64,000 bases of DNA from Carallia brachiata (lineage: Eukaryota; Streptophyta; Magnoliopsida; Malpighiales; Rhizophoraceae), in the NCBI GenBank assembly GCA_021464245.1, contig JADCRB010000016.1, forward strand, positions 7,602,129 through 7,666,128, given 5' to 3'. Numbering within the stretch: position 1 is the first letter of the stretch; every line of letters begins with the position of its first letter. The position numbers and the translations under genes are program-made. The notes below the pieces were generated by a model that saw nothing but the letters and a program-made list of their open reading frames with translations, was not told the DNA's origin and ran no database searches. Shown in pieces: positions 50,068-59,990 of the stretch.

Positions 50068-53000
50068 CACTTATCAGAAATTTCTCTGTATGGTGAAACC
50101 AAGTCAAAAAATACGAAATGCAGTGCTGCAAAATCCTACAGCTACAATAGATGCGAACAAATAGAGGCATTAAACCTTTTTCCCCCATAAATATTGTATT
50201 GAAAATTTAGATAGTAAGAACAGATAGACCAAAAGTGGGAATCTATTAGGATCTGTGTGCTTGCACAGGAACAGTACTGAAATAAATGATACTTTGATTC
50301 TGGCACGAAAAGTTTGAGGTTTTCTCCACCAAAACTGATTCAGAAACAACATTAACAACAACGGGGACCAAAGCAAAGAAACCAGGAAAGATAGAAGAGC
50401 ATATCAAACTTCTTCCTTACAGAATTTATGCAGTTTATTCAGGAGATTACCTAACCTTGTGTAAAAGGAAGAAGCAAAATTTACTCAAATTGTCACCAAG
50501 TTTCACTCTTTGACGTACTGATAAATAGTCTTTCAAAAAAATCAGGCTTTGCCTTTGACCTGAGAGTAATTTCTTGTAGTGATGAAAAAGAAACGTGAAG
50601 AAAAAAAAAAATCTTAAAAAACAACAAGGTATGCGGCAGAGTTCATTACAACAGCGGCATACCAATTGCATGGTCTGAAATTTCCTAAAGAACTAACTTT
50701 TGTCAGTAGACAAGCAAAGGCAGTGCTTCAAAATTTACAGATACTAATCAAAAAGCAGTTCTCTGATCTAAAAGTTTCAAACTTTTCGCTTTGACTAGGG
50801 AAAGAGAAAACGTGGGTCAATTATGTGGCAAGATTTGAGTGAGATAACGCTTACCTTTCTACTCTCTGCTCACACAACTTTGGAAAAATGAGTGTAAAAG
50901 CAGGCAAAATAAGAGCCCAGTTCTAGCTCATTTTAATACCTTAAAAACTGAAGAAGGGTCTTCAAGGAAAATGAGTTTTTTGACCTTTTGCGAAGGAGAT
51001 TAGTGAAGGAGAGCAGCTGCTCTTGGATTCCAAAAAAGTGGCGTTGACGTCAAGTGGAATCTCTATTGCTGTATAATGTGCAGGTTTCAATATGACCCAA
51101 AGAAACATTTATAATATAATAAATTTAGAATTTTTTTTAATGATATTGATAAAAGAGTGACTCATTTTATTATTATAATTATAAAAAATTTTAAATTTAT
51201 TGTATAACAAACACTCATCAAACAATTTTTCTTTGATACATAAGCATTTTTTGATATGTATTGTAAGATACTCAATTCGGTATGTAAAATAATTTGTGTC
51301 AAAAAAAAATGTAAAATACTCATTATTGATTTGTAAACAACTAATTGTTATTACATTGTTTTACAACTACGTGACGTAGAAGACAACCATTTTGTCAAAA
51401 ATAATATGGAAAAACTTGGTAAAAAACCATTGAGACAGCCACCGGATTCTCTCTTGAGCATTGACTTGGGAAAATGCTAGTGAGACAAAGGAATCTGCTG
51501 TAATCTTGTCCTTTGCTAAAAATGTCTCAATTTGTCAATTCTTAAGGTTTTTAAATATCATTTAATATTAACCAAAAAATAATATATATTTATATATCAG
51601 TTTATCTCTTGCAAGTTGGTTACAACCATGTGCGCATTCATCGGCCAAGAATGAGAAAGCTGGAATCTGTACAAGCTTTGTAGTCAAAAACCACAGAACT
51701 CAGACGTGAAATCACAAAATAGTATTTGACGTTGATTTCTGATGGATAGGATTGTTGACCATACGTTAGCTAGAGAGTATTAGTAGATAAACTTACGTCG
51801 AATTGAGTCGATTTAATTTCAAGTTATTTAAATTTTAGATATCTTGAATTTCACGTATAATAACATTTGGATACGTTGAATTATAAGTACATCGGAATTC
51901 TAGTTTATTGGTTTTTGTATCCTTTTAGATTTTGAATTTTTTCAAAATTAAGTTCAATTATTTTTGTATTGAGTTATACAAAAATGATTACTCAATTTCC
52001 AATTATTTTGAGTCAAGGTAGTATCACAGACCAAGTTGAGCATCTTATATCATGTTTATCTATCTAGTCTGTAAGATACTTGCAGCCACTTAACCTTTTG
52101 AGACCAGAACTCTTAGAATATACATTTAGAATTTAGTAGAGTGCCTAACATGAAGCTTGTCAGAAATGCGAATGATTTCTCCCACGGGTCAGCTCAGTAT
52201 TTTGAACATAAAAATTTATATTTGAAATATCGAGTTTAATCTTGAAAAAGAAATGTATGATTTATAAAATTAAAAAAAATTAATTTAATTGTATACCTCA
52301 TGATCTAATAAAAAAATAAAAAAAAATGTAAACTTGAATGATTGCTCAAAATATAGAGAGGAAGAATTAAATAATCTTTATCATTAATAAATCAAATAAT
52401 TAAGGCGTATGATGTGATGGCGTGAACACAAGACTTAGAGGAGCTCCTCCAAGGAGTCTACGCGTTGAATAGTTTCCTTAAAGGAAGGGCAAAGACAAAA
52501 ATTGCAAGCGAAGGGAAAAGCATTGTGCGCTTGTTTGTAGAGTTGGCCCAATGTCATGTCCCTGTGATCCACAAAATGCTCGATGCGATGATCTTGAAAA
52601 TATATTTTTTTTCGTCACTCACTGTCAGTCTCTTTCAAATACAACTTGCAATGCCGACCTCATGCCTCCACTGGCAATGAGACCCAACCCATCTAGACAA
52701 TCCATTCAAATAACTTGCGATTTTTTTATTGAATTAATATTGTTGTTATTGTTATTGTTATTGTAGTGGGGTATGCTGTTCGTACTTCGTTTTCCCATTG
52801 TGAACGCTTAATGGGCATTGTTTAAACATTGTTCTAGGTGAGTATCGCTACAAATAGAAGATCCAAGATAATGTTCACGGCTACAATTCAGAAGTTAGTC
52901 ATAATTGAGAGATTTTGTTAATGTAATCCCTTTTCATCTTCCTTTGTCAAATGAGTCACATATCTTTATTTTCGTTTCATTTGAATTCATTTTTGGGCCA

Positions 53001-54440
53001 TATTTAGATTTTTTTTAGTATATTTATTGACTCAAATACTTTTTTTTTTTTTTACGAATTGTCCAAATTCCGTCCATTAATAGATTCAATTGAAATGAAA
53101 AATAAGAATATATGACTCAATTAACAAAACAAAGGTAACAAAATTATATTTAAAAAATCTATAAAAATTTAAAACTGATTTTTAAGTTATCTTATTCATA
53201 CTTTGTGAAAAATATTTGTTTAACTATCTCACTAATAACAAATTGTCAGCACCACCTTGTGTGTGATTCAAGTGACAAAGCCACTTGTAGGTAATCATTA
53301 GACGATGTTTGCAACTCAAGATAGGCAAAATAGGGCTAAATATACGCTACCCTATAAATCCTAGGCCCGTGACCCTTGCTCGGCTCTTAGGGTACGCTCT
53401 CTGTTGACAAGCTGATGCAGCGGCCCAGCCACGCCCATAGGCATCGTAGCGCAATCTTCTCTGGTGGCCGAACCACTCTTGCTTGCCATTAAACGAATTG
53501 TCAGCAATGTAACTTTTTTTTTTAGGATCAAATGGGAAAAAACAGTTACAAAGAGATGACCACTATCGGGGAACAAAGTGTCGGCAACGTATGAACATGG
53601 CCAATTTAAATTTTCTGGGCTCCATTGTTCTGTAGGGCCTATAGGGCTCAGTTCAAATAGGCTTTGCACAATCCTTCAATTAGGGGCAATTTATGGGCAT
53701 ACGAGGCCCGCGTGAGCAAATTCCTGAAAAGGTTACTTACACCTAAAAATAATTTATGTCTATAAAATTAGTTGAATATTCAATTTTTGATATATAATCT
53801 TAATTCTGGTTTTTACAAATAAAAAAAAAAAAACTTATTGTCATGTTTTTGCCGGAGGCACCAACAGCAGGGTAAAATCCTCCAACAACATAGCCGAATG
53901 TTGGAATTCTTTGAGTTACCAATAGCCTAATGTCAGCGATGTATAGGCTCTCTTTGGCGTAATGTTGGCTTGATCTCTTCTGTAGTCTACATTTCATAAC
54001 AATGTGTGATGGGTATTGCAGTTGGAGAGGCAATAGGAGGGATCTGTTTTAGCAGAAGGGGATGTAGGAAAAAAAAGTTTCATGTCACCTGCATTTTTGT
54101 TTTGCTTGTAAGTTGGGCTGTATGCAATTTATAAGTATGTGTTAGGAAGACAGACAATCATATTGGAAGGAAGAAGCTGCTTTTTGATTAGAATTTTGAT
54201 TTAGAGACGAGGCTGCTTAATAGGCATTATTTTTTTCATAACAAACTAGAAACAAACGAAATTTTGATAAAAATACTGGTAATTGTTACAACTCAGTCAT
54301 TCATGTACATTGTTTGTGCTAAGGAGCTAAATTTCTTGATACTACCACAAATCACAAAAATTGGGAGTTCCTCTTCTTATTCGGTTTTTTTAGTGTTAGT
54401 TATATTAATTAGCTATTGGTGATGCAATATATATATATAT
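50068..54440. other. NPF8 upstream region and gene-poor DNA
   Basis: About 50068-50900 is the probable NPF8 leader and promoter. The rest is AT-rich. GC-richer islands at about 52435-52690, 53360-53480 and 53850-54030 contain short coding-like frames (for example minus-strand IPTFGYVVGGFYPAVGASG near 53850-53910), which I do not recognise and which may be gene fragments. Confidence 0.45.
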
Positions 54441-54552
54441 TTTTTGTCTAGACCGTCCAGTGTCCAGCGCATTTGGCTGACTAATCTGAACCGACCCGAG
54501 TAGGACCCCGAAGGACAGTAAAGGTCTTCCAGTAGGTATTTAATGCGGCTGC
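54441..54552 (-). mobile_element. Partial Au-like SINE
   Basis: It shares ctaatctgaaccgacccgag and aaaggtcttccagt with the full SINE at 18104-18288, in the same orientation. The T-run end is kept (shown as A/T-rich text at 54430-54446). The tRNA-like head is missing. Confidence 0.7.
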
Positions 54553-55156
54553 TTAATTGACCTTATTGATACTTACAGGATTTTCTACTGAACCTCCAAT
54601 CCACGTAGTGCCTTCTGATTGCAAGTTTTCACATTTTTTTTTCTGCCTTGACTTGCCAGTATTGATTCCCTTTTATTTCATTCCCTTGTTGTTTCAGTTG
54701 TATTAGTTGACTGTTTTGGTTTTAATGTGGGCAGAGATGATTTCAACTTTTTGATCCATCTTGGACGCAGGGTATTTATTGTTGGAGCATTCTTTTGCTT
54801 GTTGCCTGCCTTTTAGAAAATCAAATTTGGTTGTTTAATGAGATGATTTGTTTTCATAGCAAAATAGAAGAGACAAGATTAATCTTGAAAAAAAGGCGAT
54901 AAGAAAGCATGAAGGTGTGTAGCAACGAACCAAATTTTTATTGATACTAGCACCAATGATAAAAGTTGGAAGTGGCTCCCAAACAGATGGTGTTAGTTGA
55001 TGGACTTGAACTTGTAGCTTTATGGGATTGATCCAAGTGTCATTCAAGTGTCATTGATGCTCTGTTTGATTCTTTACAAGACTACAACACAAGTGAAAGG
55101 TTTTAAGGAGTTTAGAATACAATGGAAGGTTTTATATGTACAAGCACGAAAACTCT
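54553..55156. other. Gene-free DNA left of the LTR retrotransposon
   Basis: A segment at about 54935-54985 (minus-strand reading EPLPTFIIGASINKN) resembles a diverged text at about 54310-54375. This suggests a duplicated gene fragment of unknown type. No gene is seen. Confidence 0.35.
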
Positions 55157-55821
55157 TGTAACGGGTAAATTTCGAGTCTGTAACAGTTAGATTAAAAAAT
55201 ATAGAAATAAATTACAAATAAAAATTTAAAATAAAAGAAAATTTACGTGAGGTCGATCTCCGTAGATCCTCCGATTAGTGTTTCTTATTTTTTTTTGACT
55301 CCGTCAAAGGCTGCGCGAACTTGATTTTGACAGCAGTAAATTCCACAGCTTTTTCTTGAATTGGGTAGATTGAAACTGGATCTGATTTGGATGTTTAGAC
55401 TACGGTTAAAAACCGCAGAGACCTGATCTGAGCCGATCTGGCTTAATTTCACCGAGGGTCGAAGGGACTTGTTATGAGATGAGCTACCTGGATTTTGCTG
55501 AGGGCCGTATGAGGCTAAATCCCAGCTGGATTTGTAATATTTTGATATTTTCATATCTATATTCTCATAAATTCAGATCTAGGGCGATCAGAGAATATAA
55601 ATCTAAAAATAATTTTAGAAATGGAAACAACAAATTTTTTGGGGCTTACCCCTGAAATATCTCTCAAAAAAGAGTTATGAGAGTATACTGCAGAGTAAAA
55701 GCACGTAGGAAAAGGAGAAATTTTCTTGAGAGATTTTCAAAATTTTCCTTTTCTCTCAAATTCTCTGGATTTTTCTGTTTACAGATTTTTTGAATCTCTT
55801 TTGAACTGGGGGCCGAGGGCC

Positions 55822-55829
55822 TATTTATA
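55822..55829 (-). promoter_or_regulatory. TATA box of the LTR promoter
   Basis: The minus strand reads cctataaatagg in the expected U3 position, with the rest of the LTR (R and U5) downstream at lower coordinates. The equivalent site in the 5' LTR lies outside the window. Confidence 0.65.
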
Positions 55830-55873
55830 GGGCTCCTTTCAATGTGAAAACATTGTGTGAAAGGAAGAAAATT

Positions 55874-55937
55874 AAAGCCACCAACTGTGCAGTTGGTGGC
55901 TTTGGCTACTGTGGTCAGCAATTGCCGACCACAGTAG
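55874..55937. promoter_or_regulatory. Two adjacent palindromes upstream of the LTR TATA box
   Basis: The first, 55874-55903, is a 14-base-pair perfect stem (aaagccaccaactg and its complement) with a two-base loop. It contains CAACTG, a MYB-binding-like core, on both strands. The second, 55906-55937, has an 11-base-pair stem (ctactgtggtc) around a 10-base loop that itself holds gcaattgc. They lie 45-110 bases upstream of the TATA box on the minus strand. Confidence 0.8.
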
Positions 55938-56092
55938 TCAACCTCTTTTTTTTTTTTTTTTTTACAAATGCCTATGCTTCAAGGGTCGGTAAGGAGGAAT
56001 TTTACAGAAGTGATCCGAACCGAGTCTTGAAGTCCAGTTTGAAATTTGAGATGTCCTGACGAACATTGAATGTTGAAATCTTCTATCTCTGA

Positions 56093-56629
56093 CTAACCCA
56101 ACTGTTGTTGGATCGCAATGGAAACTGATATGATCTTGAGGAAGTTAGCAGCCCAGCCAATATAAAAATTGAAGTCTTGGCTCCAGGTGAGTTCAAGCTT
56201 CCATGGCTCGCAAAGGCTGGCAAGGGTTCTTTGAAATTCCAAAGCTCTGGTGAGGATAATCCGGTAGGCAAAGAACTTGAACCTCCCCAAGAGGAAGGCC
56301 CAACACTTTAGAACTTCAAAACCGGCACACAGAGAGACTGACTGTAGTGATGATTCCCAAGTCTGCTTCGATGTAAGGAGAGTAGTTGGAACTTCCCTGT
56401 ACGTCGCCGCATCCAAAAGAAGATTAGGATGATTGCAGTTTCTCATCTCTCTGTGGTAGATGTGAATTAAGGAGAGTAGTTGGAACTCCATGACACCGAT
56501 GACGTTAGAGACTGAGTTTCGAGGGCTTTTAGAGATCCCTCGAGGAAGACTACTCATTTTTTTCTTAGCTCGTGCGCCTCCAACTTCTTGATCAAAGAAC
56601 TTCCAGGGACAAGTGCAGAGACTAGCCAT
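56093..56629 (-). CDS. Intact 178-codon frame of unknown function inside the retrotransposon
   Basis: An uninterrupted frame between the WOX-like frame and the 3' LTR, on the element's coding strand. It begins MASLCTCPWKFFDQEVGG and ends FLKIISVSIAIQQQLG. It is mixed in composition, with several Trp and Cys residues, and has no motif I recognise. It could be a second accessory frame of the element or chance. Its survival is notable because every gag-pol gene around it is broken. Confidence 0.35.
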   Translation of the reverse strand: MASLCTCPWKFFDQEVGGARAKKKMSSLPRGISKSPRNSVSNVIGVMEFQLLSLIHIYHREMRNCNHPNLLLDAATYREVPTTLLTSKQTWESSLQSVSLCAGFEVLKCWAFLLGRFKFFAYRIILTRALEFQRTLASLCEPWKLELTWSQDFNFYIGWAANFLKIISVSIAIQQQLG

Positions 56630-57104
56630 TTTCTTTTGAGAAGAAGAAGAACTGAGAGGTGAGTATTATAACTCGGACATGCAGGATATATACATAACAT
56701 AAAGAGATTTTTTTTTTGAAAAGTCAAAAAGGAGGTACACAGAATCGAGTAGGGTCCTCCACGTCCATTTCCCTCATAAGAGACAAAAGAGGCAGCGGCT
56801 GATGCGGGTTACGAAAGTCGTTACCGTATGCTGCAGAAGTTGTTGCCGTGTGCTGCAGAAGTCGTTGCACCTTATCTTGTCAGCCGTCCTGGCGGGGCCC
56901 AAGGCGCAGCTCCAAGTCAAGCTCGACCTCATCTGGTGGGCCGATAATGTTGACGTCGCTTTCTGGCTGGTTGATGCTGCCGGAATATTCTAAAAATAGA
57001 GGCAAAGTTTCGCCGAAATAACTTCTTTTTGCTAGAAAAAGTTCTCCTAGACTTAAGTACCTAGGAGGGATGAACCTTTAACTGACTCCATAAGACCACC
57101 AGGA

Positions 57105-57499
57105 TCAGTACGCATGCTCCCACAGGCTACTGCTTTGATCGTTATAGCCTGAAGAGACCATTGCAGTGGTAGAACTCGGACCTGCTTCATTTGAGGGCGA
57201 AGTTGTACCGGTGGGATCTACCATCGGAACAGCAGACTGTTCCTTGCAAAAAGCAGCTCTCAGTCTTGGTTTCTTCCTGCTTCTCCGATTTCGGAACCAA
57301 TAAAACACATTTTTTCCTTCAATTGCCCGAGCGGACGCAATCGTGAGACAAGTTGGTAAATCTGAGATGCATTAGGCATAATACCTCCATTGTTGTGGAA
57401 GACTTCCTCCAAAATTTGCAGTTGTGCCATGGTTGGTTGCCATCTTGTGTGGGGTGACTTTTCTTCTCCCTTGTCTTGAGGTTCTGCAACTGGTTCCAT
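57105..57499 (-). pseudogene. WUSCHEL-related (WOX) homeodomain frame carried by the retrotransposon, one frameshift
   Basis: It starts at 57499 (MEPVAEPQDKGEEKSPH). A WOX-type homeodomain follows: helix 1 region RWQPTMAQLQILEEVF, then helix 2 text MPNASQIYQLVSRLRPLGQ. Helix 3, NVFYWFRNRRSRKKPRLR, includes the invariant W-F-x-N. Frame is lost by one base in a run of A on the minus strand (57310-57315), just before helix 3. The second part ends at 57105 after a Ser-rich tail. The whole would be about 131 residues, with no WUS box seen. It lies in sense orientation between integrase and the 3' LTR. No intron is evident. It was presumably captured from a host gene by this element or an ancestor. 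Confidence 0.8.
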
Positions 57500-57968
57500 C
57501 TTTCTTGTGGCAGAGGAGCAAAGGTTTGGTAGGTGGTGAAGATCGGTTGAGACTGATGCTGAGTTTCAGACTCAAACCCTCCGTTGCTTTTATATTTTTG
57601 GGCTTTTCACAGTTTATACTCATGCGGGCCAGGAGTTGGTATTGGATTTTGAACTTGGGTTCTAGACTGTGTCTGAAACTTGAAATTTTTTGGGTTTTGG
57701 GCTTTGGATTCGATTTGGGTCGAGTGTTTGGGTTTTGGATTTGAATTTTTGGATTTGGGTTGAGTGTTTGGGTTTTGAGTCTGGACTTAATTTTCAGGCT
57801 TTTGAGTTGGGCTTTGAGTTTTCTGAATCGGGCTCAAGTGTTTGGGTTTGAATTTTCGGGTTTGGATTTTCGCTTGGACTTTCAGATTGGGACTTCCGAA
57901 CCTTTTTTTTATTTTTTTTCTATTTTTTTAATTTTCTTTCTATTTTTTGATTTTTTTAAAAAACATAT
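57500..57968. repeat. Low-complexity spacer between integrase and the WOX-like frame
   Basis: A degenerate repeat of tttgggttttgg / gatttgggttgagtg covers about 57640-57860, and a T-rich block covers 57900-57960. Simple repeats between pol and the 3' LTR are common in Tat-type elements. Confidence 0.6.
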
Positions 57969-59286
57969 TTACACATAATACTGTTTAAAAAATTTACCAT
58001 TGATCGGGCCGAATTGGACGTCTTCTTGGTCTGACAGCATGTAAGCGTTGTGAGTGTAGGCCTCCTGCACTAAGTATGGCCCGTCCCATTTGGAAGAAAG
58101 CTTATCACCAGGCCGATACTTCATGTTGATGGGCCGTCGCACTGCAAGAACAAGGTCTCTAACTTGAAAAGATCGAGGGCGGACCCTGCGGTTGAACGTG
58201 TTGGTGAGCCGAGCTTGGTAGCACTCAAGTTGCTGTTGTGCTTCGAGCCTCCTTTCATCGAGGGCTTCTAACTCATCCAGACGTAGGCGAGCATTTTCCT
58301 CCTGTGTGAGTCCTTCCAGAACAGCCATGCGCAGAGATGGAATTTTTGTTTCCAACGGCAGTATTGCTTCGACACCGTAGACAAGTGAGTATGGCGTCGC
58401 CTGTGTTGGAGTCCGGTAAGTTGTACGATACACCCATAATGCCTCCGGAATTCTGTCATGCCAATCTCTTTTGGATTTAGAGACTACCTTCCGCAATAGG
58501 TTGCATAAGGTCTTGTTGAATGCTTCAGCCAAACCATTTGTTGGGGCATTGTACATGGATGACTTGTACTGCTTGAACTTGAATTTCTCGCAGAGCTTGT
58601 CAATCAAGCTGTTGTAGAACTACTTGCCATTATCAGTGATGATGAATCGAGGGACTCCGTAGCGATAGATCAGCTGAGTCCGGATGAAATTGGCAACATG
58701 CTCCTTCTTTACCTCTCTAAGTGGAATGACTTCAGCCCATTTTGAGAAGTAGTCGGTTGCTGCGAGGATGTACAGGTGACCCAGGGATGACTTTGGCAAG
58801 GGCCCTACTAAGTCAATATCCCAAGCTTCGAAGGGCTATGATGAGACAGTTGGATGTAGTGGCTCCGGTGGTTGTTGTATGTAATTGGCCTGAAATTGAC
58901 AAGCTTGACAAGTTTTAGCAAACGCAATGGAATCACGTACCATGGTTGGCCAGTAGTATCTCATCCTTCTGAGCTGAAAGTGCAACTTAGACCCTGATTG
59001 ATGTTCTCCACAAAACACCAGAATATGCTTCAGTAAGAGCCTGTTTTGCCTCTTCATTGCCTAGGCAGCGAAGTAAAACTCCATCAAAAGACCTTCGATA
59101 CAGAGCATCTTTGAGATATATGAAGCGGGGAGCTCGTCGTTGAATTTCTGTCTTATGACGATGATCTTCGGGCAGCTTCCCGTGCTGTAGGTAGTCAATG
59201 ATTGGTTGGCGCCAATCCTCGTCCTCCGCGAGACGTACAGATACAGCGTTGGCTACTGTAGTTTCTTCATCATCCTTCTGTGACAC
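57969..59286 (-). pseudogene. Integrase region of the retrotransposon, broken
   Basis: It holds the zinc-binding region (ending CQACQFQANY), the catalytic core (WDIDLVGPLP, FIITDNGK, then NGLAEAFNKTL with the glutamate) and the C-terminal SH3-like part (PGDKLSSKWDGPYLV), with no chromodomain. Breaks are one extra base in a T run (plus-strand A run 59012-59015), a nonsense codon at 58836-58838 and another at 58620-58622. It is therefore inactive as it stands. Confidence 0.92.
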
Positions 59287-59990
59287 TATCCATTTCTGGC
59301 ATACGGCAACAACTGTAGCCTAGATTTCTGACTTTGCAAGAGAAGTGACCAGGTTAGCCAATGCGTCTGCCTGAGTGTTTTTTCGTCGAGGCACATGCTC
59401 CAAAGTGTGCATTCTACAATCTTGTACAGCATGTCATCAAAAGTTTTTTGCATAGCACGTTGATAAGTGGCGCCAGCATTTTTTAATCCAAACGGCATAA
59501 CTTTGTAGCAGTATATACCTTTTGGGGTGCGAAATGCTGTCAACTCCTCGTCTTCTGGTGCCATTCTGATTTGGTTATAGCCTGAAGAACCATCCATGAA
59601 GGAAAATGCTTTGTGACCCGTTGTTGCATCGATTGTGATCTCCGTTATGGGCAATGGAAAGTCATCTTTCGGACAGGCCATGTTAAGATCTCGAAAATCA
59701 ACACATACCCTCAACTATCCATTCTTCTTTCTTACCGGGACAATGTTGGCAATCCACGTTGGGTAGGTGACCTCTCGGATGAAGCCAGCATTGATCAGCT
59801 TGTTAACCTCCTCCTCGATTTGTGGAATGAGTTCCGGGCGGAACCGTCGTTGTGGCTGCTTGACAGAACGAACACCCTTCTTTACTGCTAGACGATGCAC
59901 CGCAATTTTCGGGTCAAGTCCAGGCATTTCTTTGTAACTCCATGCGAACACGTCCCTGTATTGACTTAATACCTGAACATATTCTTGCTC
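59287..59990 (-). pseudogene. Reverse transcriptase remnant joined to the RNase H tail
   Basis: RT text runs from about 59990 (RSVKQPQRRFRPELIPQIE) through CVDFRDLNMACPKDDFPLP and PFGLKNAGATYQRAM to DDMLYKIVE. There, at about 59409-59415, the sequence jumps directly to the end of RNase H (HVPRRKNTQADALANL, shifted by one frame). The catalytic aspartate pair of RT and nearly all of RNase H are missing. A nonsense codon lies at 59715-59717, just before CVDFRDLN, and another near 59325. Confidence 0.9.

Larger units (their letters stand above)
55157..56080 (-). repeat. 3' LTR of the retrotransposon (upper limit approximate)
   Basis: It matches the right LTR over at least 55157-55722. Beyond that the right copy is outside the window, so the upper end is inferred to lie before the open frame that ends at 56093. 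A minus-strand TATA box (tataaata, 55829-55822) and two palindromes at 55874-55937 mark the U3 promoter region. Confidence 0.7.

Noticed and set aside
52465..52766. Two overlapping 71-codon frames
   Set aside because: No recognisable family, no splice partners, ends in simple TTG/TTA repeat; likely chance.
53361..53669. 102-codon minus-strand frame containing PMGVAGPL
   Set aside because: It recalls an HMG-CoA reductase motif, but the flanking residues do not fit that family, so I do not call it.
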